Source of the DNA: Sphingobium limneticum
GTDB taxonomy: Bacteria; Pseudomonadota; Alphaproteobacteria; Sphingomonadales; Sphingomonadaceae
Length of the DNA stretch: 64,000 nucleotides
Direction: 5' to 3'
Assembly (NCBI RefSeq): GCF_008710155.1
Contig: NZ_VYPZ01000009.1
Coordinates: 105,362-169,361, forward strand
Shown here: in pieces, positions 36,033 through 45,088 of the stretch
Numbering within the stretch: position 1 is the stretch's first letter
How the letters are laid out: the number at the start of each line of letters is the position of its first letter
Notes under the pieces: generated by a model
Told to the model about the DNA's origin: nothing
The model's input: the letters and a program-made list of their open reading frames with translations, nothing else
Database searches by the model: none
Made by a program: the position numbers and the translations under genes

Positions 36033-36093
36033 TGTTAGCGCTCACATTACCCCACTTCGGGTGCTTGAAATTCTATTTGTCTGAGTATATCAG
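36033..36093. promoter_or_regulatory. Candidate operators between dgoKA and the dehydratase operon
   Basis: The 139-nt divergent spacer holds two symmetrical motifs. TGTTAGCGCTCACA (36033-36046) resembles the LacI/GalR-type consensus TGTTAGCGCTAACA with two mismatches in one arm. CTGA-N5-TCAG (36081-36093, spacer GTATA) is a second palindrome that could serve the GntR-family regulator encoded downstream. Both are positioned to control transcription of both operons. Confidence 0.5.
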
Positions 36094-36146
36094 GAGGGTG
36101 AGCGCGTCAACGCGCCATGCCCAATTTTTGCGTCAGGATGCCCCCG

Positions 36147-37949
36147 ATGAGCGATTCGCCCAAGACTGCCCCGAAGCTGCGCAGCCGCGCCTGGTTCGAC
36201 AACCCAGACAATATCGACATGACCTCGCTCTATCTGGAGCGGTACCTCAATTTCGGCCTGTCTCTGGAAGAACTGCGCAGTGGCAAGCCTATCATCGGCA
36301 TCGCTCAGACCGGCAGCGACCTGTCGCCCTGCAACCGCCACCATCTGGTGCTGGCCGAACGCATGCGCGAAGGCATTCGCGAAATGGGCGGCATCGCCCT
36401 GGAATTCCCGGTCCACCCGATTCAGGAAACCGGCAAGCGCCCCACCGCCGGCCTGGACCGCAACCTCGCCTATCTGGGTCTGGTCGAAGCCATGTATGGC
36501 TATCCGCTCGACGGCGTGATCCTGACCAGCGGCTGCGACAAGACCACCCCGGCGCTGCTGATGGCTGCCGCCACCGTCAACATCCCCGCCATCGCCCTGT
36601 CGGTCGGCCCGATGCTGAACGGTTGGCACAAGGGCGAGCGGACCGGTTCGGGCACGATCGTATGGCATGGCCGCCAGCTGCTGGCCGCCGGCAAGATCGA
36701 CGATGAAGGCTTCATCAAGCTGGTCGCCTCGTCCGCGCCGTCCACCGGCTTCTGCAACACCATGGGTACCGCCAGCACCATGAATGCGCTGGCCGAAGCG
36801 CTGGGCATGATGCTGCCCGGCACCGCCGCGATTCCCGCGCCCTATCGCGACCGTCAGGAAGCCGCCTATCTGACCGGCAAGCGCATCGTGGAAATGGTGC
36901 ATGAGGACTTGAAGCCCTCCGAGATCATGACGTTGGACGCCTTCCACAACGCCATCGTCGCCAACTCGGCGATCGGCGGGTCGACCAACGCGCCGATCCA
37001 TCTGGCCGCGATCGCCCGTCACATGGGCGTCGAACTGCCGCTGAAGGACTGGGAAACGGTCGGTCACAAGGTGCCGCTGCTGGTCAACATGCAGCCGGCC
37101 GGCGAATATCTCGGCGAAGATTATTATCGCGCCGGCGGCCTGCCCGCCGTCATCAGCCAGTTGATCGACCAGGGCCTGATCAAGGAAGGCGCGATGACCG
37201 TCAATGGCAAGACCATGGGCGAAAATTGCAAGGGCGTGGAGATTGAGGATGAAAAGGTCATCCGTCCGTTCAACCAACCGCTGAAGGACGAAGCGGGCTT
37301 CCTGGTCCTGACCGGCAACCTGTTCGACGAAGCGGTCATGAAGACCAGCGTCATCAGCGAAGAATTCCGCATGCGCTACCTGTCCAACCCCGACGATCCC
37401 GAAGCCTTCGAAGGCCCGGCCGTCGTGTTCGACGGCCCCGAAGATTATCACCACCGCATCGACGATCCGTCGGTCGGCATCACCGCCGACACGCTGATGT
37501 TCATGCGCGGCGCTGGCCCGATCGGTTATCCGGGTGCGGCCGAAGTCGTGAACATGCGTCCGCCAGCCTATCTGATCACCGAAGGCGTGTCCGCCCTCCC
37601 CTGCATCGGCGATGGCCGTCAGTCGGGCACGTCGGGCAGCCCGTCGATCCTGAACGCCTCGCCCGAAGCGGCGGCCATGGGTGGCCTGGCATTGCTGGAA
37701 ACCGGTGACCGCGTCCGCATGGACCTGAAGGCTGGCGTCGTGAACGTTCTGATTTCCGACGAGGAACTGGAAGCGCGCCGCGCCAAGCTGGTCGCCGAGG
37801 GCGGGTTCAAATATCCCGCTTCGCAGACGCCGTGGCAGGAAATCCAGCGCTCGGTCGTGGGCCAGATGAACACCGGCGCCATCCTGGAAGGCGCAGAAAA
37901 ATATCAGCGCATCGCCCAGACCATGGGCCTGCCCCGCGACAATCATTGA
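36147..37949 (+). CDS. IlvD/Edd-family sugar-acid dehydratase
   Basis: The ~600-residue [Fe-S] dehydratase has the IlvD/Edd cysteine ligands in GCDKTTPAL and [14 protein letters not shown], the metal-binding segment [15 protein letters not shown], and the C-terminal [20 protein letters not shown]. It belongs with the L-arabonate/D-xylonate/D-galactonate dehydratases rather than dihydroxy-acid dehydratase (IlvD is separate at 56163). It forms 2-keto-3-deoxy acids from aldonates. The start at MSDSPKTAP is preferred for AGGA spacing; other Mets lie 3 and 10 codons upstream. Confidence 0.93.
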   Translation: MSDSPKTAPKLRSRAWFDNPDNIDMTSLYLERYLNFGLSLEELRSGKPIIGIAQTGSDLSPCNRHHLVLAERMREGIREMGGIALEFPVHPIQETGKRPTAGLDRNLAYLGLVEAMYGYPLDGVILTSGCDKTTPALLMAAATVNIPAIALSVGPMLNGWHKGERTGSGTIVWHGRQLLAAGKIDDEGFIKLVASSAPSTGFCNTMGTASTMNALAEALGMMLPGTAAIPAPYRDRQEAAYLTGKRIVEMVHEDLKPSEIMTLDAFHNAIVANSAIGGSTNAPIHLAAIARHMGVELPLKDWETVGHKVPLLVNMQPAGEYLGEDYYRAGGLPAVISQLIDQGLIKEGAMTVNGKTMGENCKGVEIEDEKVIRPFNQPLKDEAGFLVLTGNLFDEAVMKTSVISEEFRMRYLSNPDDPEAFEGPAVVFDGPEDYHHRIDDPSVGITADTLMFMRGAGPIGYPGAAEVVNMRPPAYLITEGVSALPCIGDGRQSGTSGSPSILNASPEAAAMGGLALLETGDRVRMDLKAGVVNVLISDEELEARRAKLVAEGGFKYPASQTPWQEIQRSVVGQMNTGAILEGAEKYQRIAQTMGLPRDNH

Positions 37950-37996
37950 TCCCGGCATTGATCCCGGCCTCTATTTGAGGCCTTGATCCTTGAAAC

Positions 37997-38031
37997 CATG
38001 GGGGCGGCTCGCCATCTGCGCCGCCCCCATG
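37997..38031 (+). terminator. Terminator-like hairpin after the dehydratase
   Basis: CATGGGGGCGGC (from 37997) pairs with GCCGCCCCCATG (to 38031), a 12-bp GC-rich stem followed by TTT. It sits 47 nt past the dehydratase stop and 90 nt before the next gene, so it may partly separate the dehydratase from the downstream genes. Confidence 0.65.
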
Positions 38032-38121
38032 TTTCCGATTTCAGCATCATCCATGCCGCAAAAGGGTCAGATCCCTGCGGCATGATCGACTAGTCATTCC
38101 GACCCCCTTCAGGAGACGACC

Positions 38122-39699
38122 ATGTTCAACGGAGCCATCCTCATCGGCGCGAACGAGCGCACCGGCGGCGAGCCTTTCTACGCCATCAACCCGGCCACCG
38201 GCGAAAAGGGCGACGTCGCCTTCTCCAGCGCCATGCCGGCCGAAGTCGAAGAAGCCAGCGCGCTGGCCGACGCCGCGTTCGAAAGCTTCTCCACCCTGTC
38301 GCCGGATGCCCGCGCGACTTTCCTGGAAACCGTGGCCGACAATATCGTGGCCGTCGGCGACCTGCTGATCGAAACCGCCATGGCCGAAACCGGCCTGCCG
38401 CGCGCCCGTCTGGAAGGCGAGCGTGGCCGCACCGTCGGCCAGCTGCGCCTGTTCGCCAGCTATGTGCGCCTGGGCGACTGGCTGGACGCCACCATCGACA
38501 AGGCACTGCCGGACCGCGCCCCTCTGCCGCGCGCCGACCTGCGCCGCGTCAACCATTCGGTCGGCCCCGTCGCCGTCTTCGGTGCGTCCAACTTCCCGCT
38601 CGCCTTCTCGGTGGCGGGTGGTGACACCGCATCGGCCTTCGCCGCCGGTTCGCCCGTCGTGGTCAAGGGTCACAGCGCCCACCCCGGCACCGGCGAGCTG
38701 GTCGCCCGCGCCATTCAGGCTGCCGTGAAGAGCCTTGGCCTGCATGAAGGCGTCTTCTCCTACCTGCCGGGCGCCAACCGCGCGCTGGGCACCTCGCTGG
38801 TCGCCGACCATCGCATCAAGGCCGTCGGCTTCACCGGTTCGCGCGGTGGTGGCACGGCGCTGATGAAGATCGCGGCCGAACGCGCCGAACCGATCCCGGT
38901 CTATGCCGAAATGTCGTCGATCAACCCGGTCGTGCTGCTGCCCGGCGCACTGGCTGCCAAGGCCGAAGCGCTCGGCACCGCTTTCGTCGGTTCGCTGACC
39001 ATGGGGTCGGGCCAGTTCTGCACCAACCCCGGTCTGGTCATCGCGCTGGATGGCCCGGACCTCGACAGCTTCGTCGCTGCTGCCGCGACCGCCCTGTCGG
39101 GCGCTGCGCCGCAGGTCATGCTGACGCCGGGCATCCACGACGCCTATGAAAAGGGCGTTGCCGCCCTCGTCGGCGCCGATGGCGTCACCACCGTCGCCCG
39201 CGGCACCGATCCCGAAGGCGTCAACCGTGGCCAGGCCGCCTTCTTCTCGACCGACAGCGCGACCTTCAAGTCGAACCCGGTCATCGCTGAAGAAGTCTTC
39301 GGTTCGTCGTCGGTCCTCATCCGCTGCTCCAGCATCGAAGAGGTCATCGCGACCATCGCCGGTCTGGAAGGCCAGCTGACCGCGACGCTGCACATCGGCG
39401 AAGGCGATGAAGCCGATGCCGCCAAGCTGCTGCCTACCCTGTCGCGCAAGGTCGGTCGCATCCTCACCAACGGCTGGCCCACCGGCGTCGAAGTGACCCA
39501 TGCCATGGTCCATGGCGGTCCCTTCCCGTCGACCGCCGACGGCCGTTCGACCTCGGTCGGTACGCTGGCGATGATGCGCTTCCTGCGCCCCGTCTGCTAT
39601 CAGGACGTGCCTGACGCGCTGCTGCCCGCCGCGCTTCAGGATGCGAATCCCTGGGGTCTGACGCGCCGTCACGAAGGCAAGCTGGAAGTCGCTGCATGA
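38122..39699 (+). CDS. Alpha-ketoglutarate semialdehyde dehydrogenase (NADP-type ALDH)
   Basis: The 525-residue aldehyde dehydrogenase starts MFNGAILIGANERTGGEPF. It has the NAD(P)-binding GPVAVFGASNFPLAF and VVVKGHSAHPGTG, the glycine loop GFTGSRGGGTAL, the catalytic Glu in YAEMSSINPV and the nucleophile Cys in GSGQFCTNPGLV. The sequence style is the KGSADH group, which makes 2-oxoglutarate in non-phosphorylating pentose pathways. Its ATGA overlap with the next gene indicates coupling. Confidence 0.92.
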   Translation: MFNGAILIGANERTGGEPFYAINPATGEKGDVAFSSAMPAEVEEASALADAAFESFSTLSPDARATFLETVADNIVAVGDLLIETAMAETGLPRARLEGERGRTVGQLRLFASYVRLGDWLDATIDKALPDRAPLPRADLRRVNHSVGPVAVFGASNFPLAFSVAGGDTASAFAAGSPVVVKGHSAHPGTGELVARAIQAAVKSLGLHEGVFSYLPGANRALGTSLVADHRIKAVGFTGSRGGGTALMKIAAERAEPIPVYAEMSSINPVVLLPGALAAKAEALGTAFVGSLTMGSGQFCTNPGLVIALDGPDLDSFVAAAATALSGAAPQVMLTPGIHDAYEKGVAALVGADGVTTVARGTDPEGVNRGQAAFFSTDSATFKSNPVIAEEVFGSSSVLIRCSSIEEVIATIAGLEGQLTATLHIGEGDEADAAKLLPTLSRKVGRILTNGWPTGVEVTHAMVHGGPFPSTADGRSTSVGTLAMMRFLRPVCYQDVPDALLPAALQDANPWGLTRRHEGKLEVAA

Positions 39700-40619
39700 C
39701 GATAAGGGCAGGTCTGGTAGGGCTCGGCAAGATCGCGCGCGATCAGCACCTGCCCGCCATCGAAAAGATCGACGGCATCGAACTGGTCGCCGTCGCCAGC
39801 CGCAACGCGCAGGGGGAAGGGGTGAATAATTACCCCGACCTCGGCGCGATGCTGGCGGGCGAACCCGACCTCGATGCCGTCATCCTCTGCCAGCCGCCGC
39901 AGGTCCGCTATCATGCTGCCCGGCAGGCGTTGCTGGCGGGCAAGCATGTGTTTCTGGAAAAGCCGCCGGGCGCGACCGTGTCCGAAGTGGAGGCATTGAC
40001 GGCGCTGGCCAAGCGCCAAGGCGTCACGCTCTATGCCAGCTGGCACAGCCGCTATGCCGCCGCCGTGGCGCAGGCCAAGGCGTGGATGGCCGAACGCAAG
40101 GTCGAGCGGATCGACATCCAGTGGCGCGAGGATGTCCGTCACTGGCATCCGGGCCAGCCCTGGATCTGGGAAGCGGGCGGCTTCGGCGTGTTCGATCCGG
40201 GCATCAATGCCCTCTCGATCCTGACGGAAATCGTCGGTGAGCCGATCACCGTCCTGTCGGCTTCGCTCGAAGTCCCGTCGAACAAGCAGGCGCCGATCGG
40301 CGCGACGCTGGCCATGGCGACGGCGTCGGGCGCGGCGATCGACACCGTGTTCGACTGGCGCCAGACCGGCCCGCAGACATGGGATATCGCGGTCGATACC
40401 GACAAGGGCAGCCTGCTCCTGTCCGAAGGCGGCAACACCCTGCGTCTGGACGGCGAAGTGCAGTTGAAGGCGCCGGACGAGGAATATCCGACCATGTACC
40501 GGCGTTTCGTCGGGCTGGTGGCGGAAAAGGCGATCGACGCCGACACCGCGCCGCTGCGACTGGTGGCGGATGCCTTCCTTTGCGGACGGCATTGCCCTAC
40601 GGCAGCGTTCGAGGACTAA
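39696..40619 (+). CDS. Gfo/Idh/MocA sugar 1-dehydrogenase (D-galactose / L-arabinose type)
   Basis: The 307-residue oxidoreductase has a Rossmann GLVGLGKIARDQHLPAI and the EKP motif in KHVFLEKPPGATVSEVEAL. The catalytic-region segment DVRHWHPGQPWIWEAGGFG leads into the C-terminal domain typical of bacterial galactose/arabinose dehydrogenases. It should oxidise the sugar to the lactone with NAD(P)+. It is joined to the semialdehyde dehydrogenase by a 4-nt overlap. No lactonase follows, so lactone opening is either spontaneous or encoded elsewhere. Confidence 0.9.
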   Translation: MTIRAGLVGLGKIARDQHLPAIEKIDGIELVAVASRNAQGEGVNNYPDLGAMLAGEPDLDAVILCQPPQVRYHAARQALLAGKHVFLEKPPGATVSEVEALTALAKRQGVTLYASWHSRYAAAVAQAKAWMAERKVERIDIQWREDVRHWHPGQPWIWEAGGFGVFDPGINALSILTEIVGEPITVLSASLEVPSNKQAPIGATLAMATASGAAIDTVFDWRQTGPQTWDIAVDTDKGSLLLSEGGNTLRLDGEVQLKAPDEEYPTMYRRFVGLVAEKAIDADTAPLRLVADAFLCGRHCPTAAFED

Positions 40620-40636
40620 AGCATAGGAGCGGGCAT

Positions 40637-41371
40637 TTGGGTAGCGGGCGCAAGATCGGATCGGAGGAAAGCGTGCTGCGCATCCATCAGACGATCGCCC
40701 GCGACCTGGGCACCGCCATCCTGACCGGCCGGCACCGCCCCGGCGAATTGTTCGAAGGCGAGATCGAGGCGTCGGAACGCCTGGGCGTGTCCCGCACCGC
40801 CTATCGCGAAGCGGTGCGCATCCTGATCGCCAAGGGGATGCTGGAAAGCCGCCCCAAGGCCGGCACCCGCGTCCTTCCGCGCAGCCGCTGGAACGTGCTG
40901 GACCCCGAAATGCTGGCGTGGATGTTTGCGGGCGAGCCGGATGCCGGCTTCATCCGCGACCTGTTCGAACTGCGCGGCGTGATCGAGCCGGCGGCGGCCG
41001 AATTTGCCGCGCGCCGCCGCACCGACGAACAACTGGCGACGATGGAAGCGGCGCTGGCGGAAATGGGGCGCTTTGGCCTGTCCACGCCCGACGGCCGCGC
41101 CGCCGACCAGCGTTTTCATCACGCGGTCCTGGCCGCCACCCATAATGATGCGCTGGAGGCGCTGGCCAGTTCGGTCGGGGCGGCGGTGAGCTGGACCACC
41201 ACGTTCAAACATCGCAAGAAGCTGATGCCGCGCGACCCCCTGCCCGACCATCGCGCCGTGTTTCAGGCGATCGCCGCCCGCGACACCGCCGCCGCGCGCG
41301 CGACCATGGCCGAACTGCTGCGCCTGGCGCTCGCCGACATGGATATCGCGATCAACGAACCGGGTGGGTGA
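40637..41371 (+). CDS. GntR-family (FadR subfamily) transcriptional regulator
   Basis: The ~244-residue regulator has a winged-helix N-terminus (RHRPGELFEGEIEASERLGVSRTAYREAVRIL) and an FCD effector domain (about residues 100-230) with metal-binding His residues in RFHHAVLAATHND and PDHRAVFQAI. The TTG at 40637 has GGAG 7 nt upstream; a GTG at 40673 with a strong GGAGG is an equally good start. It lies after the sugar pathway genes and probably senses a pathway intermediate. Confidence 0.88.
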   Translation: MGSGRKIGSEESVLRIHQTIARDLGTAILTGRHRPGELFEGEIEASERLGVSRTAYREAVRILIAKGMLESRPKAGTRVLPRSRWNVLDPEMLAWMFAGEPDAGFIRDLFELRGVIEPAAAEFAARRRTDEQLATMEAALAEMGRFGLSTPDGRAADQRFHHAVLAATHNDALEALASSVGAAVSWTTTFKHRKKLMPRDPLPDHRAVFQAIAARDTAAARATMAELLRLALADMDIAINEPGG

Positions 41372-41412
41372 AGGGCGGCGCTTTTTACTGACGCCCGATG
41401 CTCTGAACTATT

Positions 41413-41488
41413 GTTCCCCGGCCCTTCGACTGCCTGCCAAGGCAGGCGCTCAGGATAAACTTCGACCAGCGGTCGAAGGCCGGGGAAC
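41413..41488. repeat. Dispersed inverted-repeat element (copy A)
   Basis: Outer arms GTTCCCCGGC-TTCGAC (from 41413) and GTCGAAGGCCGGGGAAC (41472-41488) enclose a hairpin TGCCTGCCAAGGCAGGC and CAGGATAAACTTCG. The same sequence, in the opposite orientation and longer, recurs at 53528-53645. It fills the gap between the convergent GntR and racemase genes and likely ends transcription from both sides. Confidence 0.75.
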
Positions 41489-41521
41489 GTGACAGGAGAG
41501 CGAGCGAACGGGCGTGGCCCC

Positions 41522-42211
41522 TCAACCCAATATAAATTCCACCCCCGCCTTGGCGTGGATGCCGGTGCAGTCGTAGATCGGCAGGACATTCGCCTTCACG
41601 TCCACGATCAGCTCCAATTCGGTGCAGGCCAGCACCACCGCCTGCACATCTTCCTTCGCGATGTCGGTCAGTTCCGACTTCATATAGCGTTCGGATTCCT
41701 TGCTGACCTTGCCCACCGTCAGTTCGTCATAGACGATCTTGTCGATCCGTTCGGCCAGCTCCATGTCGGCCGGCAGCAGCGACACCCCATGCGCGACGAG
41801 GCGCTGGCGGTAGAATTTCTCGGTCATCACGTTGCGCGTGCCGATCAACGCGGCCTTTTCCACGCCGTCGGCCTGCATCCGGTCGCCCACCACTTCGGCG
41901 ATATGGATGATGGGAATGCCGACCTCCGCCTGCACCTTGTCATAGACGCGGTGCATGGAATTGGCGCAGATCAGCAGGCTTTCCGCGCCCGCCTGCTCCA
42001 GCCGGCGGGCCGACGCGATCAGCTTGGCGGCGGCGGCGTCCCAGTCCGCCTCGCTCTGGCATCCCGCGACGGACGCGAAGTCCAGGCTGTCGATCAGCAG
42101 CGGCGCGCTATGCTGGCCGCCCAGCGCACGGTGCACCGCCTGATTGATGATCGCATAATAGCGGGCGGTGGAGGTCCAGCTGAGGCCGCCGATCAGGCCG
42201 AGTGTGTGCAA
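41522..42211 (-). CDS. Aspartate/glutamate racemase family protein
   Basis: The 229-residue protein opens HTLGLIGGLSWTSTARYYAIINQ. It has the two catalytic Cys of the family in LLICANSMHRVYD and AVVLACTELELIV. Members racemise aspartate, glutamate or hydantoins, or act as decarboxylases; the specificity is not readable here. It is a single gene facing the GntR gene. Confidence 0.92.
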   Translation of the reverse strand: MHTLGLIGGLSWTSTARYYAIINQAVHRALGGQHSAPLLIDSLDFASVAGCQSEADWDAAAAKLIASARRLEQAGAESLLICANSMHRVYDKVQAEVGIPIIHIAEVVGDRMQADGVEKAALIGTRNVMTEKFYRQRLVAHGVSLLPADMELAERIDKIVYDELTVGKVSKESERYMKSELTDIAKEDVQAVVLACTELELIVDVKANVLPIYDCTGIHAKAGVEFILG

Positions 42212-42287
42212 TGCGTGTCTCCGCTGCGCAGGAAAGGGATCAGATAGCCAAGCGTTAGGGGAAGCACGCCCCGCTGGGCAAGGCTCT

Positions 42288-42938
42288 TTACGCAGCCCGT
42301 CCCAAGGCCCGCGCGCGCCACCCCAGACGCAGCCCGGCGGCGCCCGCCATCCCGCCGACCAATAGCAGCGCGCTGTTGCCCATCGCCAGCCCCAGCGCCG
42401 CCGCCACCCAGCCCGCGCCGCTGCCGACCAGCGCCAGGCCCGACTGCGTCCGCCGGACCAGCATCAGCAGCGCGCCAAGCGCCACCAGCCCGCCGATCGC
42501 AACGCCCGCCAGCAACAGCGCGCCATGGGCGGGCGTGACATGGCCCTGCCCATCCACCAGCGCGAAGGCGAAGGGATTGAGGAACAGGGCCACACTAGTC
42601 GCCATCCCCGCCAGCCCCAGCAGGCCATAGGCCACCACCAGCAGCCAAGGCAGCCGATGCGCCGCGCACCGCCGTGCGAGCGTCAGGCCGATGCTCCCGC
42701 CGATCGCCAGAGCGCTGGCGATTTCGGGCAGGTTGACGACATCATGGCTATACAGCGCGGCGCCCACCGCCAGCATGCCGCCCGCCAGCGCAAGCCGATT
42801 GCCGACGCGATGCGCCCGCAGCCACAATCCGCAGAGCAGCAGCGCGGCGGCGACGAGCCACATGCCCGCCACCAGCGGCGAAGGATCGACCCCGTCGATG
42901 CGCGCGCCCAGCCAGGAGGGGTCGAATGCGGCGCTCAT
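42288..42938 (-). CDS. Membrane protein derived from the PntB transmembrane domain
   Basis: The 216-residue protein has about seven membrane helices that align with the membrane half of transhydrogenase subunit beta. Examples are ALAIGGSIGLTLARR versus the PntB segment VIGGAIGIRLAKK, and AGWVAAALGLAMGNSALL versus SGWAAAAAGFMLSNDLL. It ends there, lacking the NADP-binding domain III and also a central helix segment. The positions of the proton-path His and Asn appear replaced. It overlaps the upstream small gene by 4 nt. Confidence 0.65.
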   Translation of the reverse strand: MSAAFDPSWLGARIDGVDPSPLVAGMWLVAAALLLCGLWLRAHRVGNRLALAGGMLAVGAALYSHDVVNLPEIASALAIGGSIGLTLARRCAAHRLPWLLVVAYGLLGLAGMATSVALFLNPFAFALVDGQGHVTPAHGALLLAGVAIGGLVALGALLMLVRRTQSGLALVGSGAGWVAAALGLAMGNSALLLVGGMAGAAGLRLGWRARALGRAA

Positions 42939-43237
42939 GCGTCATCCTCGCCAGCGTCATCCTCGACCGGCGCGACCGGCGGCCAGCGCCGCTCAGGCAC
43001 GCCAACCAGCAGCACGGCGGCCACGCTGGCGATGAGGACGGCGAACAGGGCGAGATAGCGGGCGCTGGCGCTGCCAGATTCGGCCGCGGCGATCACGGCG
43101 CCGACCAGCATGATCGCCGGCAATGCGCCGACCCCGGCGCGCCAGAGCGGGCGATCCGGATCGGCATCCGGCCGGGCGGCGATGAAACCGCCCGCAACGG
43201 CCAACAGGAATAGGGGCAACAGGCTGGCGCCGTTCAT
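42935..43237 (-). CDS. Small membrane protein resembling PntA domain II
   Basis: The 100-residue protein has three hydrophobic helices and an acidic tail. Its third helix LALFAVLIASVAAVLLVG matches the last helix of transhydrogenase subunit alpha (LSFIAVLIASINIFGG), and ALPAIMLVGAVIAA matches the preceding helix. It corresponds to the small alpha-2 (PntAB-type) subunit. It lies 34 nt downstream of the oxidase subunit IV gene; no NAD-binding alpha-1 gene lies between them. Confidence 0.6.
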   Translation of the reverse strand: MNGASLLPLFLLAVAGGFIAARPDADPDRPLWRAGVGALPAIMLVGAVIAAAESGSASARYLALFAVLIASVAAVLLVGVPERRWPPVAPVEDDAGEDDA

Positions 43238-43271
43238 GCCCCCTCCGTCCGGCCAGGAAATGCTATGGGGA

Positions 43272-43397
43272 TCAGCTGGCGATCAGCAGGACGACCAGCG
43301 CAGCAAGAGCGACGGAGGCGATCGTGCCCCACTTCACGAAACCGATGAAGCTGCCATAAGTCTGGTTCGCGGCCTTCATATTGCCTTCCGACGCCAT
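43272..43397 (-). CDS. aa3-type cytochrome c oxidase subunit IV
   Basis: This 41-residue peptide starts MASEGNMKAANQTYGSFIGF and has one C-terminal membrane helix, the signature of the bacterial aa3 oxidase subunit IV family. GGGGA lies 8 nt upstream of the ATG. It is an accessory subunit seen in alphaproteobacterial oxidases. It is far from any subunit I-III gene and heads the transhydrogenase-like operon, a position it also occupies before pntA in related species. Confidence 0.9.
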   Translation of the reverse strand: MASEGNMKAANQTYGSFIGFVKWGTIASVALAALVVLLIAS

Positions 43398-43549
43398 ATC
43401 CTGTCCCCTTGTCGCGATGATTGTGCCCATCTCTTATCGTTTGGGGGCCATGGCCTCAACCCGGCAGCCCCAAGAAAATTCCACGCGGTTAAGTCCGCTT
43501 TTACTCCCTGTGCTTACCATCATGCCCAGCTTTGCACATGAGGGGTTTG

Positions 43550-44995
43550 ATGACGCGCGACGGCGTACCGATGCTGATGCTGATCGACGACGAACCGGCC
43601 CAACGGCGGCTGGTTTCGGCGCTGGGCGCGCGCGCAGGATGGCGCACCATCTTTGCCGCCGACGGCGAAACCGCCATCGCCACGCTGGGCACGCAGGACG
43701 GGATGCAGCTGGATGCGATCATCCTGGACCAGTGGAGTCCGGACTATGAACCGTCCGGCCTGATCCGCGAGATTCGCGCCCGCCGCCCGGCATTGCCCAT
43801 CCTGATCCTGACCGCGCATAACAGCGTCGCCGTCGCCGTGGAGGCGATGCGCGCGGGCGCGACCGATTATCTGTCCAAGCCGATCGCGCCCGAACGTCTG
43901 CTCGCCGCCTTGAACGCGACGCTAGCCGAAGGTGCGGCGGCAGGCGAATTGCGCCCGCTCACCGAAAAGATCACCGCTCCCCTTTCGTTCGAAGATGTGG
44001 TCGGTTCCGCCCCGCAATTTCGCGCGGCGCTCGCCATCGCGGCCAAGGCGGCGCGCGCCCGCGTGCCCGTATTGATCGAGGGCGAAAGCGGCGTCGGCAA
44101 GGATGTGATCGCCCGCGCCATCCATGCCGCTTCACCCCGCCACAAACAGGCGATGGTCACGGTCAATTGCGGCGCCATTCCCGCGAACCTGGTCGAATCG
44201 GAACTGTTCGGCCATGAGCGCGGCGCCTTCACCGGCGCGTTCGACCGCCATGTCGGCCGGTTCGCCAGCGCGGACATGGGCACCATCTTTCTGGACGAAG
44301 TCAGCGAGATGCCGCTGGACGCGCAGGTCAAGCTGCTGCGCGTATTGCAGGATGGCGAAGTCCAGCCGATCGGCGCCCGCCGCCCGTCCCATGTCGACGT
44401 CCGCGTCATCGCCGCGACCAACAAGCGGCTGATCGAGGAGGTCGAGGCCGGCCGTTTCCGCGAAGATCTCTATTATCGCCTCAATGTCGTCCAGTTGACC
44501 GTCCCGCCCCTGCGCGAGCGGATGGGCGACATCCCGGCTCTCTCGCGCCATCTGCTCGCCCGCATCGCCACTCAGCCGGGACTGCGCGGCCTGGGCGTCA
44601 CTGACGATGCGCTGGCGCTGCTGATGCAGCATGGCTGGCCGGGCAATGTCCGCCAGTTGCAGAACGCCCTCTTCCGCGCCGCCGTGTTGTGCGAGGGCGA
44701 CGCGCTGACGCCGCAGGATTTCCCGCAGATCGCCGCCCATATCCAGGCCGGCAGCGCCAGCATAGTGCCGATGCGCCCGCGCGCCGCCGGTCAGCCGCAT
44801 CGCGACGGCGCGGGCATCACCCTGTTCGAAGGGGACGGCCATGTCCGCCAGCTGGCAGAGATAGAGGCCGACGTCATTCGGCTGGCCATCGGCCATTATC
44901 GCGGCCGCATGACGGAGGTCGCCCGGCGGCTGGGCATCGGTCGCTCCACCCTGTATCGCAAGCTGGCGGAACTGGGCATCGATAGCGCGGCCTGA
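43550..44995 (+). CDS. Sigma-54-dependent response regulator (NtrC/DctD type)
   Basis: The 481-residue protein has a receiver (LMLIDDEPAQ, AIILDQWSPDYEPSG, LTAHNS, LSKPIAP). An AAA+ domain follows with Walker A GESGVGKD, the sigma-54 loop GAFTGAF, Walker B GTIFLDEVSEM and the R-finger region LYYRLNVV. A Fis-type helix ends the protein (MTEVARRLGIGRSTLYRKL). No partner kinase is adjacent. The start at MTRDGVPM has AGGGG 5 nt upstream. Confidence 0.93.
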   Translation: MTRDGVPMLMLIDDEPAQRRLVSALGARAGWRTIFAADGETAIATLGTQDGMQLDAIILDQWSPDYEPSGLIREIRARRPALPILILTAHNSVAVAVEAMRAGATDYLSKPIAPERLLAALNATLAEGAAAGELRPLTEKITAPLSFEDVVGSAPQFRAALAIAAKAARARVPVLIEGESGVGKDVIARAIHAASPRHKQAMVTVNCGAIPANLVESELFGHERGAFTGAFDRHVGRFASADMGTIFLDEVSEMPLDAQVKLLRVLQDGEVQPIGARRPSHVDVRVIAATNKRLIEEVEAGRFREDLYYRLNVVQLTVPPLRERMGDIPALSRHLLARIATQPGLRGLGVTDDALALLMQHGWPGNVRQLQNALFRAAVLCEGDALTPQDFPQIAAHIQAGSASIVPMRPRAAGQPHRDGAGITLFEGDGHVRQLAEIEADVIRLAIGHYRGRMTEVARRLGIGRSTLYRKLAELGIDSAA

Positions 44996-45088
44996 ACGGG
45001 CAGCCTGAACGGACGGAGATAACGGATCGACGCCGCCAGCCTGCTTGCGGCGTTGAATTATCCGCGCGGCTATGCTTTGGATCGGCCC

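Noticed and set aside
36090..37958. Long open frame opposite the sugar-acid dehydratase
   Set aside because: Antisense shadow with no similarity and no start signal; the plus-strand dehydratase has all its catalytic motifs.
34473..41371. The sugar locus as a recently acquired island
   Set aside because: Base composition matches the core (sampled 68% GC), and there are no mobility genes or flanking repeats.
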